Part shown: positions 15,842 through 23,959 of the stretch, piece after piece | How the letters are laid out: the number at the start of each line of letters is the position of its first letter | How positions within the stretch are numbered: the first letter of the stretch is position 1 | NCBI RefSeq assembly: GCF_009739905.1 | Contig: NZ_CP034279.1 | Span: forward strand, 4,588,001 to 4,652,000 | DNA length: 64,000 bases | Direction of reading: 5' to 3' | DNA from: Streptomyces ficellus | GTDB lineage: Bacteria; Actinomycetota; Actinomycetes; Streptomycetales; Streptomycetaceae | Notes under the pieces: model-generated | The model's input: only the letters and a program-made list of their open reading frames with translations | Told to the model about the DNA's origin: nothing | Database searches by the model: none | Position numbers and translations under genes: made by a program

Positions 15842-16318
15842 TCAGGCAGTGCGGGAGGTGCGGCAGGCGAAGCCGAACAGCAGCCGGCCCCGGGCGAGGG
15901 CGGCGTCGATATAGGCGTCGACGCGGGGTGCGTCGGCGGACTGGGCGATCGGGTCCGGTCCGAGGATCAGGGTGGCCCGCCCGTGGTCGTGGACGAGGCG
16001 GGTCCACTGCGGGTGGGCGGGCAGTTGCAGGCCCCAGTGGGCGCCGGGGAACCGCAGCAGGGTGTGGGAGCCGACGGTCACCAGGGTTCCGAGGGTGGCG
16101 GGCTCGACCCGGGCGAGACCGCCGAGGGTCTCGACGAGGTGCCGCAAGCGGGCCTCGATCGCGTCGAGGGGGTCGTGGCTGGTGCGGCCGAGCCGGTGGG
16201 CCAGCAGGAGGTGGGCGACCTGCTGTCCGTCCGGGGTGGTGCCGGGTCAGGTCCAGGCGCCCAGCGAGGCCAGCAGCCCGGTGTCCGGGCCGGTGGTGGG
16301 GGCGGTGTGGGTCAGCAT
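15842..16318 (-). pseudogene. Hypothetical gene interrupted by an in-frame TGA
   Basis: From ATG 16318 the minus-strand frame reads MLTHTAPTTGPDTGLLASLG and then hits TGA at 16249-16247 (codon 24). The same frame then continues without a break for 135 codons (PGTTPDGQQVAHLLLAHRLG, then ARLRHLVETLGG to GRLLFGFACRTSRTA) and stops at 15842. The part after the TGA has no ATG/GTG with an RBS; the only nearby start is TTG 16147. A single CGA-to-TGA change would explain it. It is either a recent nonsense mutation or a sequencing error. Selenocysteine is unlikely because no SECIS-like context or selenium genes are seen. The function of the intact family is not recognised. It lies 54 bases upstream of the SAHH-like gene. 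Confidence 0.6.
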
Positions 16319-17187
16319 GTCCGGACCTCCTGACTGACTTGGACCGGGGTGGCCGGCAAGGCGGTGGGGAAGTGAGACCAGACGATCTTCCCGCTCGGCT
16401 GGCGGGGGGTGACGCCCCAGCGGGCGGCGAGGGCGGCGGCGATCACCAGTCCTCGGCCGGTCTCGGCCGCCGGGTCCGGTTCGGCGGGGTCGGGCAGGGG
16501 CTGGAGAGCGTCGCGGCTGTCGTGGACTTCCAGGCGGACGCCGTCGGTCTGGGCCTCCAGGCGGACGAGGAAGCCGCGGTGGCGTTCGCTGCCGTGGGAG
16601 AGCGCGTTGGTGGCGAGTTCCGAGACGACCAGGCGGATGTCGCCGGTGTCGTCCAGGCCCCAGTCCCTCAGCGTCCTGGTGGTGAAGTCACGTGCCGCTT
16701 TGACCGATTCGGGCCGGTGGTCGAAGAACGTCTGAGTCGCTACAGGCATGGGGGCCTCACGTGTCGTGGTCCAGGGCGGGGGCGGGACTGCGGCGGCGGC
16801 CCCGTTCGGACGGGGCCCCGGGCCGAGGGGAGCCGGGCGGGGGGTGCGGGGGCCGCGGACCAGCAGCAGCCGGGCGCCGGAGGCGATGACCCGGGCCTGC
16901 CGGGGGGTGGCTATCGTCTTCGGCCCCAGGTGCGAGAGAGCGGGCAGGACGACGCCGTAGGTGCCGCGCAGGTCCAGGGCGTCCAGCAGGCCGGTGAACA
17001 CGGCCGACCGCTCGGTGCCCGCCCTCCGTTCGGTGAAGACCCCGTGCAGGGCGAGCTCGTGCCGGCGGCAGTACTCAGCCAGAGCGTCGTGCAGGGCGTC
17101 CTGGCGGGCGGCGGAGACCCGCACCAGCCTCAGGAAGCCATAGACGACCGGGCCGCTGACGCCGCGATGCTCGGTGAGGGGCTCCAT
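16312..17187 (-). CDS. Fusion of a degenerate resolvase-like domain with a RsbW-like ATP-binding (HATPase_c) domain
   Basis: A 291-residue frame from ATG 17187. Residues about 14-112 resemble the serine-resolvase N-terminal fold (VVYGFLRLVRVSAARQDALHDALAEYC, FTGLLDALDL, YGVVLPALSHLG) without the DNA-binding tail. Residues about 113-146 are a Pro/Arg-rich linker. Residues 147-285 are a typical streptomycete anti-sigma-type GHKL kinase: ELATNALSH (N box, 190-198) and GRGLVIA (G box, 244-250). Such domains are usually separate genes; the GHKL part has its own ATG (16749) with GAGG 5 bases upstream. So this may be two overlapping products or one fused by loss of a stop. It ends 7 bases inside the start of the interrupted gene. 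Confidence 0.65.
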   Translation of the reverse strand: MEPLTEHRGVSGPVVYGFLRLVRVSAARQDALHDALAEYCRRHELALHGVFTERRAGTERSAVFTGLLDALDLRGTYGVVLPALSHLGPKTIATPRQARVIASGARLLLVRGPRTPRPAPLGPGPRPNGAAAAVPPPPWTTTREAPMPVATQTFFDHRPESVKAARDFTTRTLRDWGLDDTGDIRLVVSELATNALSHGSERHRGFLVRLEAQTDGVRLEVHDSRDALQPLPDPAEPDPAAETGRGLVIAAALAARWGVTPRQPSGKIVWSHFPTALPATPVQVSQEVRTC

Positions 17188-17345
17188 CGTTCGCAACCAT
17201 CCAGGCAAGTCCGGCAACTGCTGTCACCGGTCAGCCTGGGCCAGGCCCCAACCGCCTGGGAATGACCGTCTGTTGTACTTCCGTTGCACTTGCGTCCCCC
17301 GCCCCGGCCCGACGTGCTTCGATGACGGCGGGAAGGGAGCGACGT

Positions 17346-18449
17346 GTGGCGACCGTGCACCATTGGACCGGCCTGGAAGCCAAGGCACTCCGGCTCGCGC
17401 TGCGGCTGAGCGTCCGCGCGTTCGCCGAACACCTCGGCGTCGGCGTGCGGACCGTCTCCAAGTGGGAAAAGCTCCAAGCGCTGACCGAGCCCCGCCCGGA
17501 CACCCAGGCGATCCTCGACACGGCCCTGGCCCGCGCGGACGCGGCCACCCATCTGCGGTTCGAGACCTTCCTCTCCGAGGCTGGACGCCCCGGGGCGGAG
17601 GCATCAGGGCGGCGGGTGACACCGGCCGGGCCACTGGCCTGGGAGTACGAATCGTGGACCGACGACCTCGACCGGGCCGTGGTCGCCCTGTCGAGGCAGG
17701 ACTTCACCTTCGCCGAGAGCCTCATCAGCAGGTGGACCAGCCGGTTCACCCCGCTCAGGCTCGATGACCGCGGCCTGTACCTCTTCGCCCGCTCGACCGC
17801 CCTCCTCGGCGATCTCCAGCGCGACCAGGGCAGCGTGGTCGGCCCCCTGTCCGCCCAGCGTTCCTATGTCACCGCCAAGTCGCTGTTCACCCAGCTCGAC
17901 ATTCCCCGCCGGATCGCCCAGCTCGACCTGTCCCTCGCCGTGGTCGCCGAGATGTCCGGGAAACTGGAGAGTGCCGCCCGCCAGTACGAGCACCTCGCGG
18001 TCGACGACCGGCTCTCCCGCCGCGACCGGGCCAGGTCCCGGCTGTGGGTGGGGACCGCGCTGAGCAAGGACGGCCAGCACGACTATGCAACCCGCGTGAT
18101 GCTGGCCGCGACCCGCGACTTCGAGGACCTCGCCGAGCCGGAGGACTGGTCGGTGGCCCACCAGAAAATCGCCCTGGCCCACCGTGGCGCCGGCGACCTC
18201 TCCTCCGCCCTGCAGTTCATCACCGTCGCCCGTGGCACCTCCACCACTGACGCCCCCATGCAGAAGGTCCGCCTGGACACCGCCCACGGACACATCCTGC
18301 TGAGCGACCCCGCGACCCGCGATGATGGCCTTCACGTCCTCGACAAGGCCGCGACCATGGCCGCCCGCTTCGGGCTGTCCCACCAGCTGGCCAGCATCGA
18401 GAACATCAAGGCCATGAGCACGGGGCCGTCCGGCCCCTCCAGCCGGTGA
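17346..18449 (+). CDS. Helix-turn-helix regulator with TPR-like C-terminal region
   Basis: 367 residues from GTG 17346 (GGAAGGGAG 6 bases upstream; an earlier in-frame start at 17262 has no RBS). The N-terminal XRE-like helix-turn-helix is ALRLALRLSVRAFAEHLGVGVRTVSKWEKL (about 13-42). The remainder (100-355) is all helical, with repeated A/L/Y patterns (GKLESAARQYEHLAVDDRLSRRDRARSRLWVGTAL, GDLSSALQFITVARG) typical of TPR-type sensors that bind a small molecule or peptide. It is divergent from the resolvase/GHKL gene and overlaps the next gene's possible GTG, making it the likely controller of the island's plus-strand operon. Confidence 0.82.
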   Translation: MATVHHWTGLEAKALRLALRLSVRAFAEHLGVGVRTVSKWEKLQALTEPRPDTQAILDTALARADAATHLRFETFLSEAGRPGAEASGRRVTPAGPLAWEYESWTDDLDRAVVALSRQDFTFAESLISRWTSRFTPLRLDDRGLYLFARSTALLGDLQRDQGSVVGPLSAQRSYVTAKSLFTQLDIPRRIAQLDLSLAVVAEMSGKLESAARQYEHLAVDDRLSRRDRARSRLWVGTALSKDGQHDYATRVMLAATRDFEDLAEPEDWSVAHQKIALAHRGAGDLSSALQFITVARGTSTTDAPMQKVRLDTAHGHILLSDPATRDDGLHVLDKAATMAARFGLSHQLASIENIKAMSTGPSGPSSR

Positions 18450-18463
18450 CCAGGGAGACCAGC

Positions 18464-19129
18464 GTGGGCGACAACCAGCAGACCATCACCGAGGACCAGT
18501 GGCGCCAAACCAAGCTGATCTGGGACTACCACCAGATGCAGCACCAGGTCCGGTCCGTCGACGTGGCGATCGGCCTGGGCAGCCACGACCTCGGCGTCGC
18601 CGCGGCCGCCGCCGACCTCTATCACCGCGGCCTGTTCCCCACCCTGGTGTTCACCGGCGGCAACAGCGCCACCACGAAGGCCCGCTTCCCCCGCGGCGAG
18701 GCCGTCCACTTCCGCGAGCACGCGCTCGACCTCGGCGTCCCCGACGAGGCGATCCTCGTCGAGCCGAACGCCGCGAACACCGGCCAGAACATCACCCTCA
18801 CCCGAGACCTGCTGGCCGCGACCGGCATCGTCCCCGCGACGGTGATGCTGGTCTCCAAGCCCTATATGGAGAGGCGGTCCTTCGCCACCGCCCGCAAGCT
18901 GTGGCCCGACGTCGAGATCGTGTGCACGTCGGAGCCGCTGGAGCTGGACGACTACTTCAAGTCCATCGGCGACGAGAAGCTCGTGGTGGACATGCTCGTC
19001 GGTGATCTCCAGCGGGTGATCGAGTATCCGAAGCAGGGCTTCGCCATCGCCCAGGATGTCCCGGAGGACGTGCATGCCGGATACGAGTCCCTCATCCGCG
19101 ACGGCTTCACCAGCCGCCTCATCTCCTGA
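18464..19129 (+). CDS. YdcF-family (DUF218) protein
   Basis: 221 residues from GTG 18464, chosen because AGGGAG lies 6 bases upstream. A GTG at 18446 overlapping the regulator stop would add six residues. DUF218 hallmarks are VDVAIGLGSHDLGVAAAAADLYHRGLFPTLVFTGG (nucleotide-like fold), GEAVHFREHALDLGVPDEAILVEPNAANTGQNI and VMLVSKPYMERRSFATARKLWPDVEI. No signal peptide or membrane helix is visible, unlike SanA/ElyC. YdcF itself binds S-adenosylmethionine, which is interesting next to an AdoHcy-hydrolase-like gene, but the reaction is unknown. The 3' end overlaps the WbqC-family gene by 56 bases. Confidence 0.83.
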   Translation: MGDNQQTITEDQWRQTKLIWDYHQMQHQVRSVDVAIGLGSHDLGVAAAAADLYHRGLFPTLVFTGGNSATTKARFPRGEAVHFREHALDLGVPDEAILVEPNAANTGQNITLTRDLLAATGIVPATVMLVSKPYMERRSFATARKLWPDVEIVCTSEPLELDDYFKSIGDEKLVVDMLVGDLQRVIEYPKQGFAIAQDVPEDVHAGYESLIRDGFTSRLIS

Positions 19130-19865
19130 CCAGCTCGCCTCCGGCGGGTTGTGCGCGATCCACCAGCCCAACCTCTTCCCGAGGCTGACCACCCTGGCGA
19201 AGCTGTTCGCGGCAGACACCTGGATCGTCCTCGACGACGTCCGGTTCAACCGCCGCGACTACCAGCACCGCACCCGCCTCGGGGCCCTGACAGACCCGGA
19301 CCGGACCCGGTGGCTGTCCATTCCCACCCACCTGCCCAAGGGCTGCCAGACCGCCATCCGGGACGCTCTGATCGCAGACCCCGCCTCGGCCCGGCGACGG
19401 ACCGAGGCGATGATCCGGCAGGAATACCGGACCAGCCACCACTGGGCGGTTCTCCAGCAGGCTCTGGAGCCGGTCTGGGCCGCGTTCGACACCGGCCGGA
19501 CCGCCGCCGTCGCCGAGATCTCCACTCGCGTCCTGCTGGACCTCCTCGGCTGGAACGGACGCGTCCAGACCGCGAGCGGGCTGCCCGCCCGGCCGGAACG
19601 GTCCCAGCGGCTCGCCGACCTCACAGCCGCAGTCGGCGCCGACACGTACCTGTGCGGGACCGGCGGGATGACGTACCTCGACCCTGCCCCGTTCACCACC
19701 CGCGGCGTCGCCGTCGCCCCGTTCCTGCCCCCCGCCGCCGGGATCTGGGCCTCCGCCCGGCGCGTCACCTCCCTGTGGGCCCTGGCCCACCTCGGCCCGG
19801 ACGGCATCGCCGCCCGGCTTCAAACCCTCACCGGCAGCCCAGACTCGCTCGAAGCCGCGGCCTGA
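19074..19865 (+). CDS. WbqC-family protein
   Basis: 263 residues from ATG 19074, preceded by GGAGG at a spacing of 6. It begins with about 24 low-complexity residues and then the WbqC signature AIHQPNLFPRLTTLAKLFAADTWIVLDDVRFNRRDYQHRTRL, with later DTYLCGTGGMTYLD. WbqC proteins occur in surface-polysaccharide and amino-sugar clusters and are thought to act in transfer of an amino-acid or acyl group, but the chemistry is not settled. No glycosyltransferase lies nearby, so this copy probably serves a small-molecule pathway made with the YdcF protein. It is the last gene of the island; the border repeat starts 26 bases later. Confidence 0.82.
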   Translation: MPDTSPSSATASPAASSPDQLASGGLCAIHQPNLFPRLTTLAKLFAADTWIVLDDVRFNRRDYQHRTRLGALTDPDRTRWLSIPTHLPKGCQTAIRDALIADPASARRRTEAMIRQEYRTSHHWAVLQQALEPVWAAFDTGRTAAVAEISTRVLLDLLGWNGRVQTASGLPARPERSQRLADLTAAVGADTYLCGTGGMTYLDPAPFTTRGVAVAPFLPPAAGIWASARRVTSLWALAHLGPDGIAARLQTLTGSPDSLEAAA

Positions 19866-19890
19866 GCACGTATCGCTGTACTTCCCCCTT

Positions 19891-19946
19891 CCCACCCCGG
19901 TCGGACGCCACTGCGGGACGGTGGCTCGGGCTCGGCCCTGCCTCGA
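19891..19946. repeat. Right border repeat of the island
   Basis: Direct-orientation relative of 13961-14016: CCCACCCCGG, then ACTGCGGGACGGTGG, one change, then TCGGGCTCGGC. It lies between the WbqC gene and the TPR gene. The first 220 bases of the larger dispersed repeat are not present here. Confidence 0.6.
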
Positions 19947-20016
19947 TACGTCGGCGCAGACTTGGCGCTCGGTCGCCCGGGACGGGGGGCCGGGTGGCCG
20001 GGCGCCGGACAGGGGC

Positions 20017-21372
20017 CTATCGGGGCTCGCCGAGGGTGGTCAGGGCGCGGCGGGCCTTCGGGGCCAGCAGGGGCGAGAAGTGCGGATTCACCCGCAGCGC
20101 CTCGGCGATGTGCCGGCGGGCCGGCCCGTACTCGCCCAGTGCCCGCTCGATCTGGCCCCGGTGGTACGCGAACAGCGCGCTGCGCAGGCCCTGTTCCGTC
20201 GCCCGCCGGGCGTAGGGGAGCGCCTCCTCGGGCTCGCCGGCCCGGTACAGCGCCCAGCCGAGGGCGTCGGCGACGTGCACCGAGCGGTGCCCCCTGGCCC
20301 ACTCGGCGCGCAGCCGCTGCACGGCGGCGTCCGGGTCGCCGTGGTCCGCCTCGTACCGGGCCAGGACCAGCGCGCCGTTCACCCCGTGCGCGGCCGCCCG
20401 CGTGGCCCGTACGCGCGCCAGCTCGTAGTGCGTCCGGGCGTCCCCGTCGAGGTCCAGGGACTCGTACAACTCGCCCGCCTCCAGGGCGTACTGGGGCAGC
20501 GGCAGCCTCTCCAGTGCGGCCGCGTAGTCCCGTAGCGCCTCCTCCTCCCGGCCGAGCGCCGCCCGGGCCCGGGCCCGCCCGGCCAGCGACGGGGCGTGGC
20601 CGGGGTCGAGCCGCAACGCCGGTTCGTAGGCGGCGAGCGCCTCCGCGGGCTCACCGCGCTCCCACGCGAGGTCCCCGAGGCGCGCCAGGCAGGCGGCCTT
20701 CTCCGCCGGCGTGGCGGCCAGGGCGACCGCGTCGTGCGCCAGCGCCGAGGCGTCCTCGCGCCAGCCCTTGTCCCGGTACACCAGCGACGCGCGCGACAGC
20801 GAGGGCGCGCCCGCCCGCAGGGCCCGCAGCCGTTCCGCGGCCCGGCCGGCCGACACGTAGTCGCCGAGCCCGCTGTAGGCGTCGATCAGGACGGGGTACG
20901 CCTGCCAGCGGCGCGGCGCCCCGGCGCGTACCGCCTCGCCCCACTTCCGGGCCGCCGCGAAGTCCCCGCGCGCGTTGGCGAGGGCGCCCATGCCGAGCTG
21001 GGCGTCGACGTTGCCCTCACCGGCGGGCAGGACGGCCAGCGACCGCTTCAGCGCCTTCTCCGCCTGTACGTACGACGCGGTGTCGCCGCCGCGCGCCCCC
21101 CGCTCCACGTACGCCCCGCCCAGCTCCGCCCACGAGGCGTCGTCGCCGGGATGGGCGCGCAGCCACTTCTCGCGGTCACCGATCAGCGCGGCCAGCTCGG
21201 GCAGCGACGCCTGGGCGCCCGCCCGGGCCGCCGCCTGCGCCCGGGAGGCGGCGCCGGGCGCGGGCGCCGGGGCGTCGCCGGACCCGCCGAACGCGAAGAG
21301 CGCGGCCGCGCCGGCCAGCACCAGACCCGCGCCCGCACCGAGGACGATCTGGGGGACCCGTTCCGTCTTCAT
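20017..21372 (-). CDS. Membrane-anchored TPR-repeat protein
   Basis: 451 residues from ATG 21372. Residues about 8-30 form an N-terminal hydrophobic anchor (VLGAGAGLVLAGAAALFAFGG) followed by an Ala/Pro-rich linker. From about 60 to the end there are eight or so tetratricopeptide units, for example GDFAAARKWGEAVRAGAPRRWQAYPVLIDAYSGLGDY and EPAEALAAYEPALRLDPGHAPSLAGRARARAALGREEEALRDY. TPR arrays scaffold protein complexes. No enzymatic motif is seen. It is divergent from the FAD-oxidase gene, with 98 bases between them. Confidence 0.85.
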   Translation of the reverse strand: MKTERVPQIVLGAGAGLVLAGAAALFAFGGSGDAPAPAPGAASRAQAAARAGAQASLPELAALIGDREKWLRAHPGDDASWAELGGAYVERGARGGDTASYVQAEKALKRSLAVLPAGEGNVDAQLGMGALANARGDFAAARKWGEAVRAGAPRRWQAYPVLIDAYSGLGDYVSAGRAAERLRALRAGAPSLSRASLVYRDKGWREDASALAHDAVALAATPAEKAACLARLGDLAWERGEPAEALAAYEPALRLDPGHAPSLAGRARARAALGREEEALRDYAAALERLPLPQYALEAGELYESLDLDGDARTHYELARVRATRAAAHGVNGALVLARYEADHGDPDAAVQRLRAEWARGHRSVHVADALGWALYRAGEPEEALPYARRATEQGLRSALFAYHRGQIERALGEYGPARRHIAEALRVNPHFSPLLAPKARRALTTLGEPR

Positions 21373-21470
21373 GCGGCCAACTGTGCGTCAATACGACGAG
21401 CGCCCCGGCGCACCCGAAGTGGATCGCCCGACGGGTTCACACCGATGGCCCCGGGTGCCAGGCTGGGATC

Positions 21471-22838
21471 ATGGACGACGTCATCACACGGTTGAGGGCC
21501 GGTCTGCCGGCCGAGGCGATCCACACGGACCCGGACGTCGTCGTGTCGTACGCCCATGACATGGCGAGCTTCTGCGAGGCCGGCACGCCCGCCGTGGTCG
21601 TCCTGCCGAGCAGTGTGGAGCAGGTCCAGCACGTGATGCGCACGGCGACGGAGCTGCGCGTGCCGGTGGTCCCGCAGGGCGCCCGCACGGGCCTGTCGGG
21701 GGCGGCGAACGCGTCCGACGGCTGCATCGTGCTGTCGCTGGTCCGGATGGACCGGATCCTGGAGATCAGCCCGGTGGACCGGATCGCGGTGGTGGAGCCC
21801 GGCGTCGTCAACGCGGTCCTGTCGCGCGCGGTCGGCGAGCACGGGCTGTACTACCCGCCGGACCCCTCCAGCTGGGAGATGTGCACCATCGGCGGGAACA
21901 TCGGCACGGCCTCCGGCGGGCTGTGCTGTGTGAAGTACGGCGTGACGGCCGAGTACGTCCTGGGCCTCGACGTCGTCCTCGCCGACGGCCGCCTGCTGTC
22001 GACCGGCCGCCGCACCGCCAAGGGCGTCGCCGGGTACGACCTGACCCGGCTGTTCGTGGGCTCCGAGGGCACCCTCGGCGTCGTCGTACGGGCCGTGCTG
22101 GCGCTCCGGCCGCAGCCGCCGCGACAGCTGGTGCTGGCGGCCGAGTTCCCGTCGGCGGCCGCCGCGTGCGACGCCGTGTGCGCGATCATGGAGCGCGGGC
22201 ACACCCCGTCGCTGCTGGAGCTCATGGACCGTACGACGGTACGGGCGGTCAACCGGCTCGGCCGCATGGGCCTGCCCGAGACCACCGAGGCCCTGCTGCT
22301 CGCCGCGTTCGACACCCCCGACCCCGCCGCCGACCTGGCCGCCGTGGGCGAGCTGTGCACCGCCGCCGGGGCCACCCAGGTCGTACCGGCCGAGGACGCG
22401 GCCGAGTCGGAGCTGCTGCTGAAGGCCCGCCGGATGTCGCTGACCGCCCTGGAGGCCGTCAAGTCCGCCACCATGATCGACGACGTGTGCGTACCGCGCT
22501 CCCGGCTCGGCGAGATGATCGACCGCACGGCCGCCGTCGCGGCGAAGTACGACCTGACGATCGGCGTCTGCGCCCACGCCGGCGACGGCAACACCCACCC
22601 CGTCGTCTGCTTCGACCACACCGACCCCGACGAGTCGCGGCGCGCCCGCGAGTCGTTCGACGAGATCATGGCGCTCGGTCTGGAACTCGGCGGCACCATC
22701 ACCGGCGAACACGGCGTCGGCGTACTGAAGAAGGAATGGCTCGCCCGGGAACTGGGGCCGGTGGGCGTGGAGTTGCAGCGCGGCATCAAGCGGACCTTCG
22801 ACCCGCTGGGCATCCTCAACCCGGGCAAGCTGTTCTGA
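21471..22838 (+). CDS. FAD-linked oxidase, GlcD/D-lactate dehydrogenase type
   Basis: 455 residues from ATG 21471. The PCMH-type FAD domain covers about 35-215 (VPVVPQGARTGLSGAANASDG, YYPPDPSSWEMCTIGGNIGTASGGLCCVKYGVT, GVAGYDLTRLFVGSEGTLGVV). The C-terminal FAD-oxidase domain has the metal/substrate motifs GVCAHAGDGNTHPV and GGTITGEHGVGVLKKEWL, ending in FDPLGILNPGKLF. The enzyme oxidises a 2-hydroxy acid such as glycolate or D-lactate. No GlcE/GlcF partner is adjacent, so it is probably a stand-alone enzyme. The exact substrate cannot be inferred. Confidence 0.92.
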   Translation: MDDVITRLRAGLPAEAIHTDPDVVVSYAHDMASFCEAGTPAVVVLPSSVEQVQHVMRTATELRVPVVPQGARTGLSGAANASDGCIVLSLVRMDRILEISPVDRIAVVEPGVVNAVLSRAVGEHGLYYPPDPSSWEMCTIGGNIGTASGGLCCVKYGVTAEYVLGLDVVLADGRLLSTGRRTAKGVAGYDLTRLFVGSEGTLGVVVRAVLALRPQPPRQLVLAAEFPSAAAACDAVCAIMERGHTPSLLELMDRTTVRAVNRLGRMGLPETTEALLLAAFDTPDPAADLAAVGELCTAAGATQVVPAEDAAESELLLKARRMSLTALEAVKSATMIDDVCVPRSRLGEMIDRTAAVAAKYDLTIGVCAHAGDGNTHPVVCFDHTDPDESRRARESFDEIMALGLELGGTITGEHGVGVLKKEWLARELGPVGVELQRGIKRTFDPLGILNPGKLF

Positions 22839-22919
22839 GGCTTCGGGCGTAGGACGGACGGCCGATGGTTCGTGGCCGGGCGGGGACGTAGCGTGAACGC
22901 ATCGACGCCAGGAGGAGCC

Positions 22920-23303
22920 GTGCCCGCACGCCTTGACCACACCATCGTCCGCAGCCGCGACCGGTTCGCCGCCGCCCGCTTCCTCACGGAGCTGATCGGC
23001 GCGCCGGAACCGAAGCCCTTCGGCCCCTTCGCGAGCGTCCCGCTGGAGGGCGGCGTCACCCTCGACTACCTCGACGACGACGCGCCCCGCATCGTGTCGC
23101 AGCACCTCGCCTTCCTGGTCGGCGAGGACGAGTTCGACGAGATCCTCGGCCGGATCCAGGAGCGCGCACTGCCGTACTGGGCCGATCCGTACCACCGCGA
23201 GCCGCAGCGGATCAACCACCGCTACGGTGGCCGCGGGGTGTACATCGACGACCCCGACGGCCACTCGATCGAATTCATCACCCACACGTACGTGACCGGC
23301 TGA
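22920..23303 (+). CDS. VOC (glyoxalase/bleomycin-resistance fold) family protein
   Basis: 127 residues from GTG 22920 with GGAGG 5 bases upstream. One vicinal-oxygen-chelate module: LDHTIVRSRDRFAAARFLTELIGA at the start, then QHLAFLVGEDEFDEILGRI, and YGGRGVYIDDPDGHSIEFITHTY at the end, which supplies the metal-ligand His/Glu pattern. Two such modules usually make one active site, so it should dimerise. It may be an isomerase, lyase or resistance protein. It lies 81 bases after the oxidase and may be co-transcribed. Confidence 0.85.
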   Translation: MPARLDHTIVRSRDRFAAARFLTELIGAPEPKPFGPFASVPLEGGVTLDYLDDDAPRIVSQHLAFLVGEDEFDEILGRIQERALPYWADPYHREPQRINHRYGGRGVYIDDPDGHSIEFITHTYVTG

Positions 23304-23317
23304 CGCGGTCCGCCCGC

Positions 23318-23731
23318 TCACGCGAGCAGCTCGGCCAGCCCGTCGTCCAGGCCGAGCTGCTCCGCCTCCGAACCGGGCGGCACCACGCGCAGCGCCCGCT
23401 CCAGCCAGGCCGACACCTGCGGGGCGGGGACCTCCAGCAGCGCGTCGCCGTCCGGCGAGGACAGCGCCATCAGCACGACCGGGTGGCCGTCGAGCGTGGT
23501 GGGCCAGATCCGCACGTCGCCGTGGCCGCAGGGACGGAACACCCCCTCGACCAGCAGCTCGCGGGCGAAGGTCCAGTGCACGGGGTGCTCGGAGCCCACG
23601 TGGAAGGTGATGTGCACGGCGTACGGGTCGTCCGTGCGGTAGGTCAGCCGGGCGGGCACCGGGACCTGCCGCTCGGGTGACAGGACCAGGGTGAGTTCCA
23701 GTTCGCGTTCGACGACGGTGTGCTGCCGCAT
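23318..23731 (-). CDS. ssgG: SsgA-like sporulation and cell-division protein (SALP)
   Basis: 137 residues from ATG 23731. The SsgA-family core is clear: PVPARLTYRTDDPYAVHITFHVGSEHPVHWTFARELLVEGVFRP, GDVRIWP, and MALSSPDGDALLEVPAPQVSAWLERALRVVPPGSE. SALPs are found only in morphologically complex actinomycetes, where they place septa and control peptidoglycan processing in aerial hyphae. The symbol ssgG is proposed from the conserved position near hppD as remembered from S. coelicolor, not from a phylogeny. It is convergent with the VOC gene and divergent from the RDD gene. Confidence 0.85.
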   Translation of the reverse strand: MRQHTVVERELELTLVLSPERQVPVPARLTYRTDDPYAVHITFHVGSEHPVHWTFARELLVEGVFRPCGHGDVRIWPTTLDGHPVVLMALSSPDGDALLEVPAPQVSAWLERALRVVPPGSEAEQLGLDDGLAELLA

Positions 23732-23959
23732 GGTGCGGCTCCCTTCTCTCCGGTACGGGCCCTGGAGCGGGGCCCGAACGGTGAGAGGCCCTTCCCCGCC
23801 CGTGATTACGCGACTTCGGGCGGGTGATTTCAGTGGCGCCCCGTAACACAGGTGTGACCGGATCGTGGTCGTTGTGGACGGACCGGTCCGGGCGCGCTCG
23901 GCGGTCTGGTAGATGTGGTGCCTTGAATTGAGGCCTCGAAGAGATACGGGACCACGGTG

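Noticed and set aside
16247..16249. Selenocysteine at the in-frame TGA
   Set aside because: No selenium genes are seen in the window, no SECIS-like hairpin is evident, and a CGA-to-TGA change is simpler.
13961..19946. Integrative element or prophage explanation for the island
   Set aside because: No integrase, excisionase, replication or packaging gene is present, and the resolvase-like domain lacks a DNA-binding tail. Repeat-mediated recombination is the more modest reading.
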